Of a DNA stretch of 64,000 nt, positions 24,268-33,599 are shown in pieces. The notes under the pieces are model-generated. The model saw only the letters and a list, made by a program, of their open reading frames with translations, had not been told where the DNA came from and did not search any database. The translations under genes were made by a program, and so were the position numbers. The stretch is from an uncultured Bryobacteraceae bacterium (GTDB taxonomy: Bacteria; Acidobacteriota; Terriglobia; Bryobacterales; Bryobacteraceae): contig CALDSU010000006.1 of assembly GCA_937924525.1 (NCBI GenBank), positions 1-64,000 on the forward strand, in the 5' to 3' direction. Numbering within the stretch: the first letter of the stretch is position 1; every line of letters begins with the position of its first letter.

Positions 24268-24921
24268 ATGCGACAGACTGAAACGTCGGATCGGACGGAC
24301 ACGAAAGACCGGATTCTGCGCGCGGCCGAACGCCTGTTCGCCGAGCGAGGAATTCTGGCGACATCCCTGCGCCAGATTATTTCCGAAGCCGGGGTCAACT
24401 TAGCCGCGATTCACTATCACTTCCAGACCAAGGAAGCCCTGCTGGAGGCGATCGTGCTTCGCCGGGTCGAAGTAGTGAACGAGGCAAGGCTTGCCCGTCT
24501 GGACGTCTACGAGGCCGATGGAAGAACCGCCACCCCGGAAGAGATCATTGAATGCTTCCTGGCGCCGGTCTTCGATCTGTTCGAGCGGGACCCTGCGGCG
24601 GGGCGACAGTTCGCCCGCCTCATGGGCCGCCTTTATGCTGAGACCGATGTCATGCCGCGCTTGTTGGCGACGCGGTTTCGCCCGATGGTCGACCGTTTCG
24701 TCGGATCCCTCGCGCGCGCCTTGCCGGGGCTCCCCGCGGAAGAGCTATGGTGGCGGATTTTTTTCAGCCTGGGCGCGATGGCCTTCACGCTGGTGCACGG
24801 GGAGCGGGTGGCCGCCCTGTCGAATTCGGAGGAACCCGCCGACCTGCGCGAGATCTCGTGGCGTCTGATTCACTTTTTGGCCGCCGGTTTCGGCGCCGGC
24901 GAAACGGAGAGAGTGCGGTGA
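24268..24921 (+). CDS. TetR-family transcriptional regulator of the efflux operon
   Basis: The 217-residue protein has an N-terminal TetR helix-turn-helix (about residues 12-60: DRILRAAERLFAERG, then the recognition segment AGVNLAAIHYHFQTKEALLEAIV). An all-helical C-terminal ligand/dimerisation domain follows, of the CerR/YbiH-like type that often precedes YbhGFSR exporters. It is the first gene of a seven-gene run, and its stop overlaps the TolC start (TGATG). A strong promoter with palindromes at the start site lies just upstream. E. coli CecR (YbiH) controls ybhGFSR in the same arrangement, which supports the assignment by synteny. The inducing ligand is unknown. Confidence 0.9.
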   Translation: MRQTETSDRTDTKDRILRAAERLFAERGILATSLRQIISEAGVNLAAIHYHFQTKEALLEAIVLRRVEVVNEARLARLDVYEADGRTATPEEIIECFLAPVFDLFERDPAAGRQFARLMGRLYAETDVMPRLLATRFRPMVDRFVGSLARALPGLPAEELWWRIFFSLGAMAFTLVHGERVAALSNSEEPADLREISWRLIHFLAAGFGAGETERVR

Positions 24922-26255
24922 TGCATTCGCGAGTGCCTGTGTTGCTTTCGCTGGCGTACGCCGCGTACGCCCAGACCGGGGCGGAGCCGCGCACCTTGGA
25001 ACTGACCTTGCGGCGCGCGGTGGAGATCGCGACATCCGCCGAGGGGAATACCCGGATTCAACTGGCGGGAGAGGCGGTGGGTCAGGCGCGGTCCCGCGCG
25101 GCCCAAGCCCGGGCCGCTCTGCTGCCTAACTTCGACGCCACCGTTTCCCAGCAGAGCCAAACCCGCAACCTGGCCGCGTTTGGCTTGCGCATCGAGACGC
25201 CGATTCCCGGGGTTGCCATTCCCCGATTTGTCGGGCCGTTCAGCGTCTTCGACGCGCGCACCACCGCCACCCAGAGCTTGCTGGACGTGAGCGCGATCCG
25301 GAGGTTCCACTCCTCCCGCGCGGCGGTGCGCGGCGTCGAGCGCGACCGGGAGGCGGTTTCCGACCAAGTGGCCGCGCTGGCGGCCAAGGCGTACCTGGCC
25401 GCTGTCCGGGCGCAGGCCGACATAGACGTGGTCCAGGCCAATATTACGCTGGCCGAGGCCGTCCTGAAGCAGGCGCGGAATCTGAAAGAGGCCGGGACCG
25501 GCACCGGCATCGAGATCACGCGCGCGGGAGTGCAACTGGCCAACGAGCGCCAGCGCCTCCTGGTGGCGGAGAACCAGTTCCGGCGCGCGCGCTGGCAACT
25601 GCTGCGCGTGCTGAACGCCGACCTGTCCACGCGCCTCTGGCTGAACGAGCGGCTGGCTTATCATCCGGTGGATGCCGAACTGCTGGCGAAGGCCGAAGAA
25701 CTGGCGCTGGGGGCGCGGCCCGAGCTGAGGGCGCAACGCGAGCGCGAGGAGTCCGCCCGCCTCGCTGCGGCCGCCGCCCGTTGGGAGCGCATTCCGTCGG
25801 TGGCGGCCTTCGGCGACTATGGGACCATTGGCACGGGCGTGGACGCGACCCTGCCCACGCGGACCGCCGGCATAGCCATGAAGATTCCCCTGTTCGACGG
25901 GGGCCGGCGCGACGCCCGCCGCGCGGAAGCCGCCTCGCAGTTCCGGCAGGAGCAGATCCGCACGCACGATCTTGCGGAACAGATCCGCCTGGAGGTCATC
26001 CTGGCGGCCGACGCGCTCCGTTCCGCCGACGAACAGGTGAAGGTGGCGGCCGAGGGCTTGAAGCTCGCCGAAGCCGAACTGGCTCAATCCCGCCGCCGCT
26101 ACGACGCCGGGGTGGCGAATTCCCTCGAGGTCACCGACGCGCAAGCCCGGCTGGCCCGCGCGCGGGACAACCACATCAGCGCGCTCTTCAATCACGAAGC
26201 CGCCCGGATCGACTTCGGCCAGGCCACGGGCTTGCTCGACCGTTTGTTGGATTAG
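24921..26255 (+). CDS. TolC-family outer membrane efflux protein
   Basis: The 444-residue protein begins with a signal peptide (MHSRVPVLLSLAYAAYAQ) and shows the two-fold repeated helical structure of TolC/OEP proteins. Long Ala/Arg/Glu-rich coiled coils (about 45-75, 140-215, 345-440) alternate with beta strands such as FDARTTATQSLLDVSAI and GIAMKIPLFDGGRRDARRAEA, the latter being the typical second beta-hairpin motif. It overlaps the TetR stop by one base and is followed after 16 bases by the membrane fusion protein. It would form the outer-membrane channel of the tripartite exporter. Confidence 0.93.
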   Translation: MHSRVPVLLSLAYAAYAQTGAEPRTLELTLRRAVEIATSAEGNTRIQLAGEAVGQARSRAAQARAALLPNFDATVSQQSQTRNLAAFGLRIETPIPGVAIPRFVGPFSVFDARTTATQSLLDVSAIRRFHSSRAAVRGVERDREAVSDQVAALAAKAYLAAVRAQADIDVVQANITLAEAVLKQARNLKEAGTGTGIEITRAGVQLANERQRLLVAENQFRRARWQLLRVLNADLSTRLWLNERLAYHPVDAELLAKAEELALGARPELRAQREREESARLAAAAARWERIPSVAAFGDYGTIGTGVDATLPTRTAGIAMKIPLFDGGRRDARRAEAASQFRQEQIRTHDLAEQIRLEVILAADALRSADEQVKVAAEGLKLAEAELAQSRRRYDAGVANSLEVTDAQARLARARDNHISALFNHEAARIDFGQATGLLDRLLD

Positions 26256-26271
26256 TTTTCGGGAATGAGCC

Positions 26272-27453
26272 ATGAAGAAACGTCTGATTCCTGTTTTGGT
26301 CCTGGCCGCGTTGGGCGCGGCCGCGGCCATCGCTTACCGCGCCTTCCGGAGCAAACCGGACCACGCGATCCGTTTTTCGGGCAATCTGGAGCTGACGGAG
26401 ATCCATCTCGCGTTTCAGATCCCGGGGCGTATCGTGGAGTTGAACTTCGCCGAGGGCGGCGCGGTGAAAGCGGGAGAAGTGCTGGCCCGCCTGGACCCGG
26501 CTCAACTTCTCCGGCAACGCGAGCGGGAGGCGGCCGCGGTGGCCGCCGCCCGGTCGCTGCTGGCCCAGTCGCTGACGGCGGTGGAACTCCAGCGCCGGGT
26601 GTGGACCAGCGATCTGGCAGCGCGCCAAGCGGAATTGGCCGCGGCCGAAGCCCGGTTGCGCGAGTTGGAAACCGGCTCGCGCCCACAGGAAATCGTGGAA
26701 GCGACCGCCGCCGTGGCCGCCGCCCACGCGGAAGCCACCCGGGCAGCGAAGGACTGGGGGCGCGCCCAGACGCTGCATCAGCAGGACGACATCTCCACCG
26801 CGCAGTTCGACCAGTACCGGACGCGCCACGAGGCCGCCCGCGCGGCGCTGCGCCAGGCCGAGCAGCGTCTGGCGCTGGTGCGCGAGGGGCCTCGCCAGGA
26901 GGTGATCGCCGCCGCGCGGTCGCAGGTCGAGCGCGCGCGCGCCGCCCTGGCGCTTGCCGAGGCCCAGGGCCTGGAACTGAAGCGGCGGGAACAAGAAGTC
27001 CTCGCCCGCCGGTCCGAGGTGGAGCGCGCCCGCGCTCAGACCGCGGTGCTGGACTCCCAAATCGATGACACGCGCGTTGTGTCGCCGGTGAACGGCGTGG
27101 TGCTGGTGAAGTCCGCCGATGCCGGCGAGGTCGTGGCCGCCGGCACCACCATCGCCACCGTCGGCGACCTGGACCGTCCCTGGCTGCGCGGCTACATCGG
27201 TGAGCGGGATCTCGGGCGCGTCAAACTGGGCCAGCGTGTCAAGGTGACCACCGACTCCTATCCCGGCAAGGTCTACGAAGGCGTGCTCTCCTTCATCGCC
27301 TCTGAGGCGGAGTTTACGCCCAAACAGATCCAAACGCCCGAGGAACGCGTGAAGCTGGTGTACCGGGTAAAGGTCGACATTCCCAATCCCCGCCACGAGC
27401 TCAAGTCCAACATGCCCGCGGACGCCGAGATCGTGCTGAGTGAGGACCGGTGA
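26272..27453 (+). CDS. HlyD/YbhG-type periplasmic membrane fusion protein
   Basis: The 393-residue protein has one N-terminal membrane anchor (about 5-23). A biotinyl-lipoyl half (AFQIPGRIVELNFAEGGAVKAGEVLARLD, about 50-75) is followed by a very long coiled-coil hairpin (about 80-255), the second lipoyl half (SPVNGVVLVKSADAGEVV) and a beta-barrel ending with NPRHELKSNMPADAEI. This matches YbhG/UPF0194. It links the inner-membrane ABC exporter to the TolC-type channel. The stop overlaps the GTG start of the first ABC ATPase gene. Confidence 0.93.
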   Translation: MKKRLIPVLVLAALGAAAAIAYRAFRSKPDHAIRFSGNLELTEIHLAFQIPGRIVELNFAEGGAVKAGEVLARLDPAQLLRQREREAAAVAAARSLLAQSLTAVELQRRVWTSDLAARQAELAAAEARLRELETGSRPQEIVEATAAVAAAHAEATRAAKDWGRAQTLHQQDDISTAQFDQYRTRHEAARAALRQAEQRLALVREGPRQEVIAAARSQVERARAALALAEAQGLELKRREQEVLARRSEVERARAQTAVLDSQIDDTRVVSPVNGVVLVKSADAGEVVAAGTTIATVGDLDRPWLRGYIGERDLGRVKLGQRVKVTTDSYPGKVYEGVLSFIASEAEFTPKQIQTPEERVKLVYRVKVDIPNPRHELKSNMPADAEIVLSEDR

Positions 27454-28397
27454 TCCACTCCATGCCGACTTCTGACTTCATGATTCGGGCTCTCGGGTTG
27501 ACCCGGCGGTTTGGAACCCTCACCGCTCTAGACGGTCTGCACCTGGAAATTTCCCGGGGCGAGATTTTCGGCCTGGTCGGACCCGACGGGGCGGGAAAGA
27601 CCACCGCGCTGCGCTTGCTGTGCGGTCTGCTGGACCCTACCGCAGGCATCGCGGAGGTGGCGGGCTACGTGGTCAGCCGCCAGCCGGAGCGCGTCAAGGA
27701 GCATCTGGGCTACATGCCCCAGCGGTTCGGCCTGTATCCCGACCTGACGGTAAGCGAGAACCTGGCCTTCTTCGGCGATCTGTTCGGCATCTCCCGCGCG
27801 GAGCGGGCGACGCGGACCCCGCGCCTGATGCGGATGACCCGCATGGCGCCCTTCGCTGGCCGTCCCGCGGGCCAGCTCTCCGGCGGCATGAAGCAGAAGC
27901 TGGCCCTGATGTGCACGCTGCTGCACCAGCCGGATGTCTTGCTCCTCGACGAACCGACCAACGGCGTGGATCCGGTGTCGCGCCGGGACTTCTGGGCGAT
28001 CCTTTATCAACTGGTCCGCGACGGCATCACGGTGCTGGTGACCACCGCATACTTGGACGAAGCCGAGCGCTGCAACCGCGTGGGCTTTCTCGCCGGTGGA
28101 AGACTGGTGCGGTGCGATGATCCCCGCGCCCTCAAGCAGGAACTGGCTGGCGACTGTTTCGAGGTGGAGACTGAGGACGTGCGCGCGGCCCGCGCTTGCC
28201 TTCGCTCCCAACCCGGCGTGTTCAGCGCGGAGGCGTCCGGCGCGGTCCTGCATGTCCTGCTGCGGCGCGGGGAGACTTCGCCGGCGCGCCTGGAGTCGGC
28301 GCTCGCGGCGGCGGGCGTCCGCGCGCGGCCGTTCCGTCCGCTGGAGCCCTCGCTGGAAGACGTCTTCCTGGCCCTGGCGAAAAAGGAGGCGGCATGA
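27450..28397 (+). CDS. ABC transporter ATP-binding protein (YbhF N-terminal-half equivalent)
   Basis: The 315-residue ATPase has Walker A GPDGAGKTT, Q-loop MPQRFGLYPDLTV, signature LSGGMKQKLAL, Walker B VLLLDEPTNGVDP and the H-loop region TTAYLDEAERC (the switch histidine is replaced by tyrosine or alanine here). A GTG at 27450 overlaps the previous stop; ATGs at 27462 and 27480 are alternative starts. In E. coli two such ATPase modules are fused in YbhF; here they are two genes joined by ATGA. It would drive the heterodimeric drug/lipophile exporter with the next ATPase and two permeases. Confidence 0.92.
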   Translation: MIHSMPTSDFMIRALGLTRRFGTLTALDGLHLEISRGEIFGLVGPDGAGKTTALRLLCGLLDPTAGIAEVAGYVVSRQPERVKEHLGYMPQRFGLYPDLTVSENLAFFGDLFGISRAERATRTPRLMRMTRMAPFAGRPAGQLSGGMKQKLALMCTLLHQPDVLLLDEPTNGVDPVSRRDFWAILYQLVRDGITVLVTTAYLDEAERCNRVGFLAGGRLVRCDDPRALKQELAGDCFEVETEDVRAARACLRSQPGVFSAEASGAVLHVLLRRGETSPARLESALAAAGVRARPFRPLEPSLEDVFLALAKKEAA

Positions 28398-29338
28398 GCG
28401 AGCCCCCGGTACGTCTTGAGCGGCTCACCAAGCGCTTCGGCGCTTTCCTCGCCGTGGACGAAGTGACCCTGGAGGTCCGCCGCGGCGAGATCTTCGGTTT
28501 CCTCGGCCCCAACGGCGCGGGCAAGTCCACCACCATTCGCATGCTCTGCGGCCTGCTCGCCCCGTCGGGGGGGCGCGGCAGGGTGGCGGGCTACGATGTC
28601 GCCACCCAACCGGAGCTGGTTCGCGCGCACATCGGCTACATGTCGCAGAAGTTCTCCCTTTACGACGACCTGACCGTGGAGGAGAATCTGGACTTCTTCT
28701 GCGGCGTCTACGGCGTGCCGCCCGCGCGGCGGGAGGCGCGCAAAGAGTATGCGCTCGACATGGCCGGCCTGCGCGGCCGCCGCGCGACGATGACCCGCCT
28801 GCTCCCAGGGGGCTGGAAGCAGCGCCTCGCGCTGGGCGCCGCCATCCTGCATGAGCCGCCGATTCTGTTCCTCGACGAACCCACCTCCGGGGTCGACCCG
28901 GTGGCGCGGCGTTCGTTCTGGGAAATGATCAACGACATGTCCGCCGCGGGCCAGACTATCTTCGTCACCACGCATTACATGGACGAAGCCGAATACTGCC
29001 ACCGCGTGGCGCTGATGTATCGCGGCAAGGTGATTGCCCTGGGCGCGCCGTCCGAACTGAAGCGGAGTCTGGCCGAACGCCAACTGTTGCGCGTGGAAAC
29101 GCCGGACCTGCTGGACACCATGCGCGCGTTGGAAACGATGCCCGAAGTGCTGGAGGCCGCGGTCTTCGGCAGCGGATTGCACGTCAGCGTCCGCGACGCC
29201 GCGGCAGCGGCGCCCCTGCTCCGCCAGGCGCTGGCCGCCCGCGGCTGGCCGCCCGCGCGGCTCGCACCGATTGAGCCCTCGCTGGAGGATGTTTTCGTCG
29301 CGCTCATCGAGGCCGAGGAACGGAGGGCCGCCGCATGA
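28394..29338 (+). CDS. ABC transporter ATP-binding protein (YbhF C-terminal-half equivalent)
   Basis: The 314-residue ATPase has Walker A GPNGAGKST, Q-loop YMSQKFSLYDDLTV, signature LLPGGWKQRLALG, Walker B ILFLDEPTSGVDP and a proper H-loop TTHYMDEAEYC. The LPGGW variant of the signature is, from memory, common in the second module of YbhF-type proteins, so it is not taken as a defect. It starts in an ATGA overlap with the first ATPase and ends in an ATGA overlap with the first permease. The frame is open upstream, but that part lies inside the previous gene. Confidence 0.92.
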   Translation: MSEPPVRLERLTKRFGAFLAVDEVTLEVRRGEIFGFLGPNGAGKSTTIRMLCGLLAPSGGRGRVAGYDVATQPELVRAHIGYMSQKFSLYDDLTVEENLDFFCGVYGVPPARREARKEYALDMAGLRGRRATMTRLLPGGWKQRLALGAAILHEPPILFLDEPTSGVDPVARRSFWEMINDMSAAGQTIFVTTHYMDEAEYCHRVALMYRGKVIALGAPSELKRSLAERQLLRVETPDLLDTMRALETMPEVLEAAVFGSGLHVSVRDAAAAAPLLRQALAARGWPPARLAPIEPSLEDVFVALIEAEERRAAA

Positions 29339-30477
29339 ACTGGCGTCGCACCCGCGCCGTCGCGCGGAAGGAGCTCCGCCACATTGTGCGCGACTGGCGG
29401 AGCCTCGGCATGGCCCTGGCGGTCCCGGTGGTGATGCTGATGATGTTCGGCATGGCGCTGTCGCTCGACGTGGACCGGATCCCCGCCGTGATTTTTGACC
29501 AGGACGGCACGCCCCCCAGCCGCGAGTTGGCCGAACGCTTCCGCGGCTCCCGCTTCTTCTCGGTGACCGGCCAGGTGCGGGCGTACCGGGAAATCGAGAA
29601 ACAGATCGAACGCAACGGGGTCCTGCTGGCGGTGGTCATTCCGCGCGGTTTCGCCGCCGACGTGCGCGCCGGGCGCGAAGCCCGGGTGCAGCTGCTCTTC
29701 GACGGCAGCGACTCCAACACCGCGTCCATCGCCAGGAGTTACGCCGAGAGCCTGGTGCGGGCGCACAGCGCCTTTGTCCGCCAGCAGGGCCAGAACCGGC
29801 GGGGCGTCATCACCAGCCTCCACGGCGCACCCGCCCTCGATATCCGCTTGCGCATCTGGTATAACGCCGAACTGGAGTCGCGTAACTACATCGTCCCCGG
29901 CCTCGCCGCGGTGATCCTGATGATTATCGCCGCCCTGCTGACATCCCTTACCGTGGCGCGGGAGTGGGAGCAGGGTTCCATGGAAATGCTGCTGGCCACG
30001 CCCGTCCGCCCGGCCGAGATCGTGCTGGGCAAGATGCTGGCCTTTTTCGCCGTGGGCGTCGCCGACGCGTTTGTCACCCTGGTGATCGGCGCCTGGTATT
30101 TTCAGGTCCCCTTCCGCGGCCACGCCTGGTTGGTCGCCGTCTCAACAGCGATCTTTCTGTTCGGAGCGCTTTTCTGGGGCATCCTGATTTCCGCCATCGC
30201 GCGAAGCCAGTTGCTGGCGTTTCAAATGGGGCTGATCTCCTCGTTTCTGCCCGCGTTTCTGCTCTCGGGATTCGTCTATGCCATCGAGAGCATGCCTTGG
30301 ACTCCGCAGCTCATCAGCTACCTGGTGCCGTCGCGCTATTTCATCGCCATTCTGAAAGGGAGCTTTCTGAAGGGCGCCGGACTCGAAGTGCTGGGTTTCG
30401 ATCTGCTGTTTCTGGGCGCGTACGCGCTCGTGATTTTTCTGGCCGCGACCCGCAAAATGCGGCAGAAACTGGCGTAA
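29335..30477 (+). CDS. ABC-2 type permease (YbhS-like)
   Basis: The 380-residue permease has an N-terminal span (about 25-45: LGMALAVPVVMLMMFGMAL). A large extracytoplasmic domain follows (about 50-180), with the family segment DSNTASIARSYAESLV. Five C-terminal spans (about 185-375) include the ABC-2 signature WEQGSMEMLLATPVRPAEI and LVPSRYFIAILKGSFLKG. It overlaps the second ATPase by four bases and precedes the second permease by 4 bases. Together they form the heterodimeric membrane channel of the exporter. Confidence 0.92.
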   Translation: MNWRRTRAVARKELRHIVRDWRSLGMALAVPVVMLMMFGMALSLDVDRIPAVIFDQDGTPPSRELAERFRGSRFFSVTGQVRAYREIEKQIERNGVLLAVVIPRGFAADVRAGREARVQLLFDGSDSNTASIARSYAESLVRAHSAFVRQQGQNRRGVITSLHGAPALDIRLRIWYNAELESRNYIVPGLAAVILMIIAALLTSLTVAREWEQGSMEMLLATPVRPAEIVLGKMLAFFAVGVADAFVTLVIGAWYFQVPFRGHAWLVAVSTAIFLFGALFWGILISAIARSQLLAFQMGLISSFLPAFLLSGFVYAIESMPWTPQLISYLVPSRYFIAILKGSFLKGAGLEVLGFDLLFLGAYALVIFLAATRKMRQKLA

Positions 30478-30481
30478 ACCG

Positions 30482-31633
30482 ATGTGGTCCCGTATCCGCG
30501 AAATCATCCGCAAGGAGTTCCTGCAAGTAGCGCGCGAGCCGCGCATGCGGGTCGTGCTGGTGGTGCCGCCCGTCTTGCAATTGATCCTGTTCGGCTACGC
30601 GGTCAGCCTCGACCTGGACAACGCCCGCATCGCGTGGATGGACCAGGACGGGACCCCCCAGAGCCGGGAACTGGGCGCGTCGCTGGAATTGTCGCCCTAT
30701 CTGACCATTGCCGCCCGTCCCCGCGACGGGCGGCAAGTTCAGGAACTGCTCGACCGCGGCGAAGTGCTCGCCGCCGTGCGCGTCGATCCCGGGTTCGCCC
30801 GCGACCTGCTCCGCGGACTTCCCGCCGAGGTGCAGGTCCTGGTGGACGGCGCCAATTCCAACACCGCCTCGCTCGCCGCCCAGTACGCCAGCGAAGTGGT
30901 GGCCGCGTTCGGCCGCCGCATCCAGCGCGAACAGACCGCCCGCCAGCCTCTGGCGCGCGGCCTAGTCACGCCAGTGTCGCTGAGCCTGCCGGGCGTCGCC
31001 GCGGAGAGCCGCGTGTGGTTCAACCCCGACCTCCGCAGCCGGAACTACTTTGTGCCCGGCGTCATCGTCAACATCCTGATGCTGGTCACCATGAGCCTCA
31101 CCTCCCTGGCCGTCGTCCGCGAGAAGGAAATCGGCACGCTCGAACAACTGATGGTCACCCCGCTGCGCCCCGTGGAACTGATGATCGGCAAGACCGTTCC
31201 GTTCGCCCTCATCGGGCTGTTTGACCTCGTGCTGGTGACCAGCCTCGCGCTGGCGATCTTTCACATTCCCTTCCGCGGCAGCGCGCTGGTGCTGCTGGCC
31301 AGCGGCGTCTGCTACCTGATGACCACGCTGGGCGCGGGGCTGTTCATTTCCACCGTTTCGCACACGCAGCAGCAGGCCATGATGGCGTCGTTCTTCTTCA
31401 CCATGCCCGCGTTTATGCTGAGCGGCTTCGCCTTCCCGATTCGCAACATGCCGGAGTGGATCCAGTACCTGACCTACCTCAACCCCTTGCGCTACTTTGT
31501 GGAGATTGTGCGCGGCGTTTTCCTGCGCGGGTCCGGCGCCGACGTGCTCTGGCCGCAGATGACCGCGCTGTTTGCATTCGGCTTGCTGATTCTGCTCTTC
31601 AGCGCGAGCCGGTTCCATAAAAGACTGGACTGA
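30482..31633 (+). CDS. ABC-2 type permease (YbhR-like)
   Basis: The 383-residue paralogue of the preceding permease has the same layout: a first span near residues 20-40, a periplasmic domain with DGANSNTASLAAQYASEVV, then five spans. It includes the signature KEIGTLEQLMVTPLRPVELM and the closing NPLRYFVEIVRGVFLRG. It is the last gene of the exporter operon; rsmD begins 8 bases later and may be read through. Substrates of such systems include cephalosporins, chloramphenicol and cationic dyes in E. coli; the substrate here is unknown. Confidence 0.92.
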   Translation: MWSRIREIIRKEFLQVAREPRMRVVLVVPPVLQLILFGYAVSLDLDNARIAWMDQDGTPQSRELGASLELSPYLTIAARPRDGRQVQELLDRGEVLAAVRVDPGFARDLLRGLPAEVQVLVDGANSNTASLAAQYASEVVAAFGRRIQREQTARQPLARGLVTPVSLSLPGVAAESRVWFNPDLRSRNYFVPGVIVNILMLVTMSLTSLAVVREKEIGTLEQLMVTPLRPVELMIGKTVPFALIGLFDLVLVTSLALAIFHIPFRGSALVLLASGVCYLMTTLGAGLFISTVSHTQQQAMMASFFFTMPAFMLSGFAFPIRNMPEWIQYLTYLNPLRYFVEIVRGVFLRGSGADVLWPQMTALFAFGLLILLFSASRFHKRLD

Positions 31634-31641
31634 AGACCTTC

Positions 31642-32196
31642 ATGCGCATCATCGCCGGCGAGTTCCGCTCGCGCCGTCTCAAGGCCCCGAAGGGACTCGC
31701 GGTCCGCCCCACGCCAGACCTGCTGCGGCAGGCGTTGTTCAACGTGCTGGGCAGCCGCGTGAAGGGAGCGGTATTCGTCGACGCCTACGCGGGTACCGGC
31801 GCGGTGGGCCTGGAAGCCCTCAGCCGGGGCGCGGCTCGCGTGGTCTTTATCGAGAAAGCCGCCGCGGCCGTCGCGCTGATTCGCGCCAACGCAGCCGCGC
31901 TGAACGTGACGCCGCGATGCGTGTTCGTGCAGGGCCCGGCCGCGACGCTGGCCGCGCGCCATCCGGCGGATATCGTCTTTCTCGATCCCCCTTACCCGCT
32001 GAGCGGGGAGTACGGCCGCGCCCTGGAGGAGCTGGGACGGAGGCCCCCCGCGCTGGCCGTCGTTCAACATGACCGGCGGCAGGAGTTGCGGGAAGCCTAC
32101 GGTCAACTCCGCCGCACCCGGACCCTCCCCCACGGCGATAACTGCCTGACGTTCTACGAACCGGCGCCCCCCGAACCGGAAGCGGCGGAAGAATGA
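31642..32196 (+). CDS. rsmD: RsmD, 16S rRNA (guanine966-N2)-methyltransferase
   Basis: The 184-residue protein matches RsmD along its length. It has the N-terminal RIIAGEFRSRRLKAPKG, SAM-binding VDAYAGTGAVGLEALSRGA (about residues 46-64) and the catalytic DPPY in IVFLDPPYPLSG. RsmD methylates G966 of 16S rRNA in the assembled small subunit. Its closeness to the exporter operon (8 bases) suggests shared transcription. Its stop overlaps by four bases an ATG that leads into no real protein; the next, decayed gene begins at 32201. Confidence 0.95.
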   Translation: MRIIAGEFRSRRLKAPKGLAVRPTPDLLRQALFNVLGSRVKGAVFVDAYAGTGAVGLEALSRGAARVVFIEKAAAAVALIRANAAALNVTPRCVFVQGPAATLAARHPADIVFLDPPYPLSGEYGRALEELGRRPPALAVVQHDRRQELREAYGQLRRTRTLPHGDNCLTFYEPAPPEPEAAEE

Positions 32197-32200
32197 GCTT

Positions 32201-33540
32201 TTGGCGCGAGCTGCTTTGGGTGTGCTTCTCGCGCTGGGCGCGGGAGGCTGTGGCCGCCCGCATCCCCATGCGCCGAACGCGCCTTCCGGCACCGCCACCC
32301 GCGACGGGCGCCTGTCGCCGCTGCTTAAGAATCTGGGGGAGTTCGAGCGCAGGGTCTCCACCCGCTCGGAGAGGGCGCAGAAGTACTTCCCGCAAGGCCT
32401 GGCCTTAGTGTACGGGGTTCAACCACGCCGAGGCGGTGCGGAGTTTCCAGGAAGCGGCGCGCAACGATCCCAAGCTGGGCATGGCCTATTGGGGAAAGGC
32501 GCGCCGTGGCGGCGCTCGAGCGGGCGATGGAACTGGCGGCCAAGCACCCGGGGGCGCACCACTACTCCATTCATGCGGTTGAGGCCTCCCCGAATCCGGA
32601 CCGCGCGGTTCCGAGCGCCGACGTGCTGGGGACTCTGATGCCGGGCGCCAGCCACCTGGTTCACAGGCCCTCGCACATCTACGTGCGGGTGGGCCGCTAC
32701 CGCGACGCGACGGAGGCCAACCTGCGGGCGATTGCCGCCGACGAGGATTACCTCACTCAATGCCGCGTGCAGGAGATCTACCCGGCCGCCTACTACCCGC
32801 ACAATGTGCACTTCCTCACCGCGTCGCTCGCCATGGAAGGCCGCTCGGCGGAAATGATCGAGGCGGCGAAAAAGGTGGGCCATCTCCACGGCGACGACAG
32901 GATGCACCAGCCGGGATTCGGATTCCCGCACCTGCTGCGCTCGATCCCTCTCTTCACCGACGTCCGTTTCGGGCGCTGGGACCAGGTCCTGGCGGCGCCT
33001 CGGCCGGAGCACTCGGCCTTCCAGACCGCGGTCTGGCACTACGCGCGCGGGCTCGCTTACGTCGCGCAGGGCAAGCTGACCGAGGCTGGCCGGGAGTTGG
33101 CGGCACTGCGCCGGCAGGCGGCGTCCCCCGAGCTGCAGGAGCTGAAAATCTTTGATCTGAACTCGCTCGGGGCGATCGCCCTGATTGGCGTCGACGTTCT
33201 GGAGGGCGAGTTACAGGCGGCGCGGAAGCGCTATCCGCAGGCGATCGCGGCGTTGCGGCGGGCAGTCTCCCGGGAGGACGCGCTGCTGTACAGCGAACCG
33301 CCCGACTGGCCGATTCCGCCGCGGCATAACCTGGGGGCGGTCTTGCTGGCGGCTGGACAGGCACGGGAAGCCGAAGGGGTCTTCCGTGAAGACCTGACCC
33401 GGCACCGGAACAACGGCTCGAGGCGCAGGGCAAGGACTCGTCGGACACGCGGGAGGCGTTTCGCAAGGCTTGGGCGCAAGCCGATATCCAGATTCAGGCG
33501 GCGCCGTTTTCATCGTCAGGGCCCGGCGCCTCAGGGCGGA
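32201..33540 (+). pseudogene. Decayed TPR lipoprotein gene (frameshift plus internal deletions)
   Basis: The TTG at 32201 opens a lipoprotein start (LLALGAGGCG) followed by LGEFERRVSTRSERAQKYF and GLALVYG, the N terminus of a TPR protein family common in Acidobacteria. An extra G in the GGGG at 32414-32417 shifts the frame; correcting it gives FNHAEAVRSFQEAARNDPKL and MAYWG. At about 32498-32506 the frame changes again and the text jumps to VAALERAMELAAKHPGAHHY, which in intact homologues lies some 150 or more residues later. The middle is good TPR protein to 33415 (DLTRHRNNG). There a third change of frame leads to LEAQGKDSSDTREAFRKAW. Three lesions, two of them deletions, mean this is not a sequencing slip. 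The ATG at 32193 is ignored. Confidence 0.8.
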
Positions 33541-33599
33541 GCGGCGACAGGGGGCTGCGCCTCGCGCTTGGCGCCAGAAGTCCTGCGACTCCTCCCCGG

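Noticed and set aside
28394..29338. Defective signature motif (LPGGW instead of LSGGQ) in the second ATPase
   Set aside because: This variant is, to my recollection, common in the second module of YbhF-type ATPases, and the other motifs are intact.
32193..32408. ATG at 32193 overlapping the rsmD stop as a gene start
   Set aside because: Its frame gives an arginine-rich product unlike any family; the TTG at 32201 gives the lipoprotein-like start.
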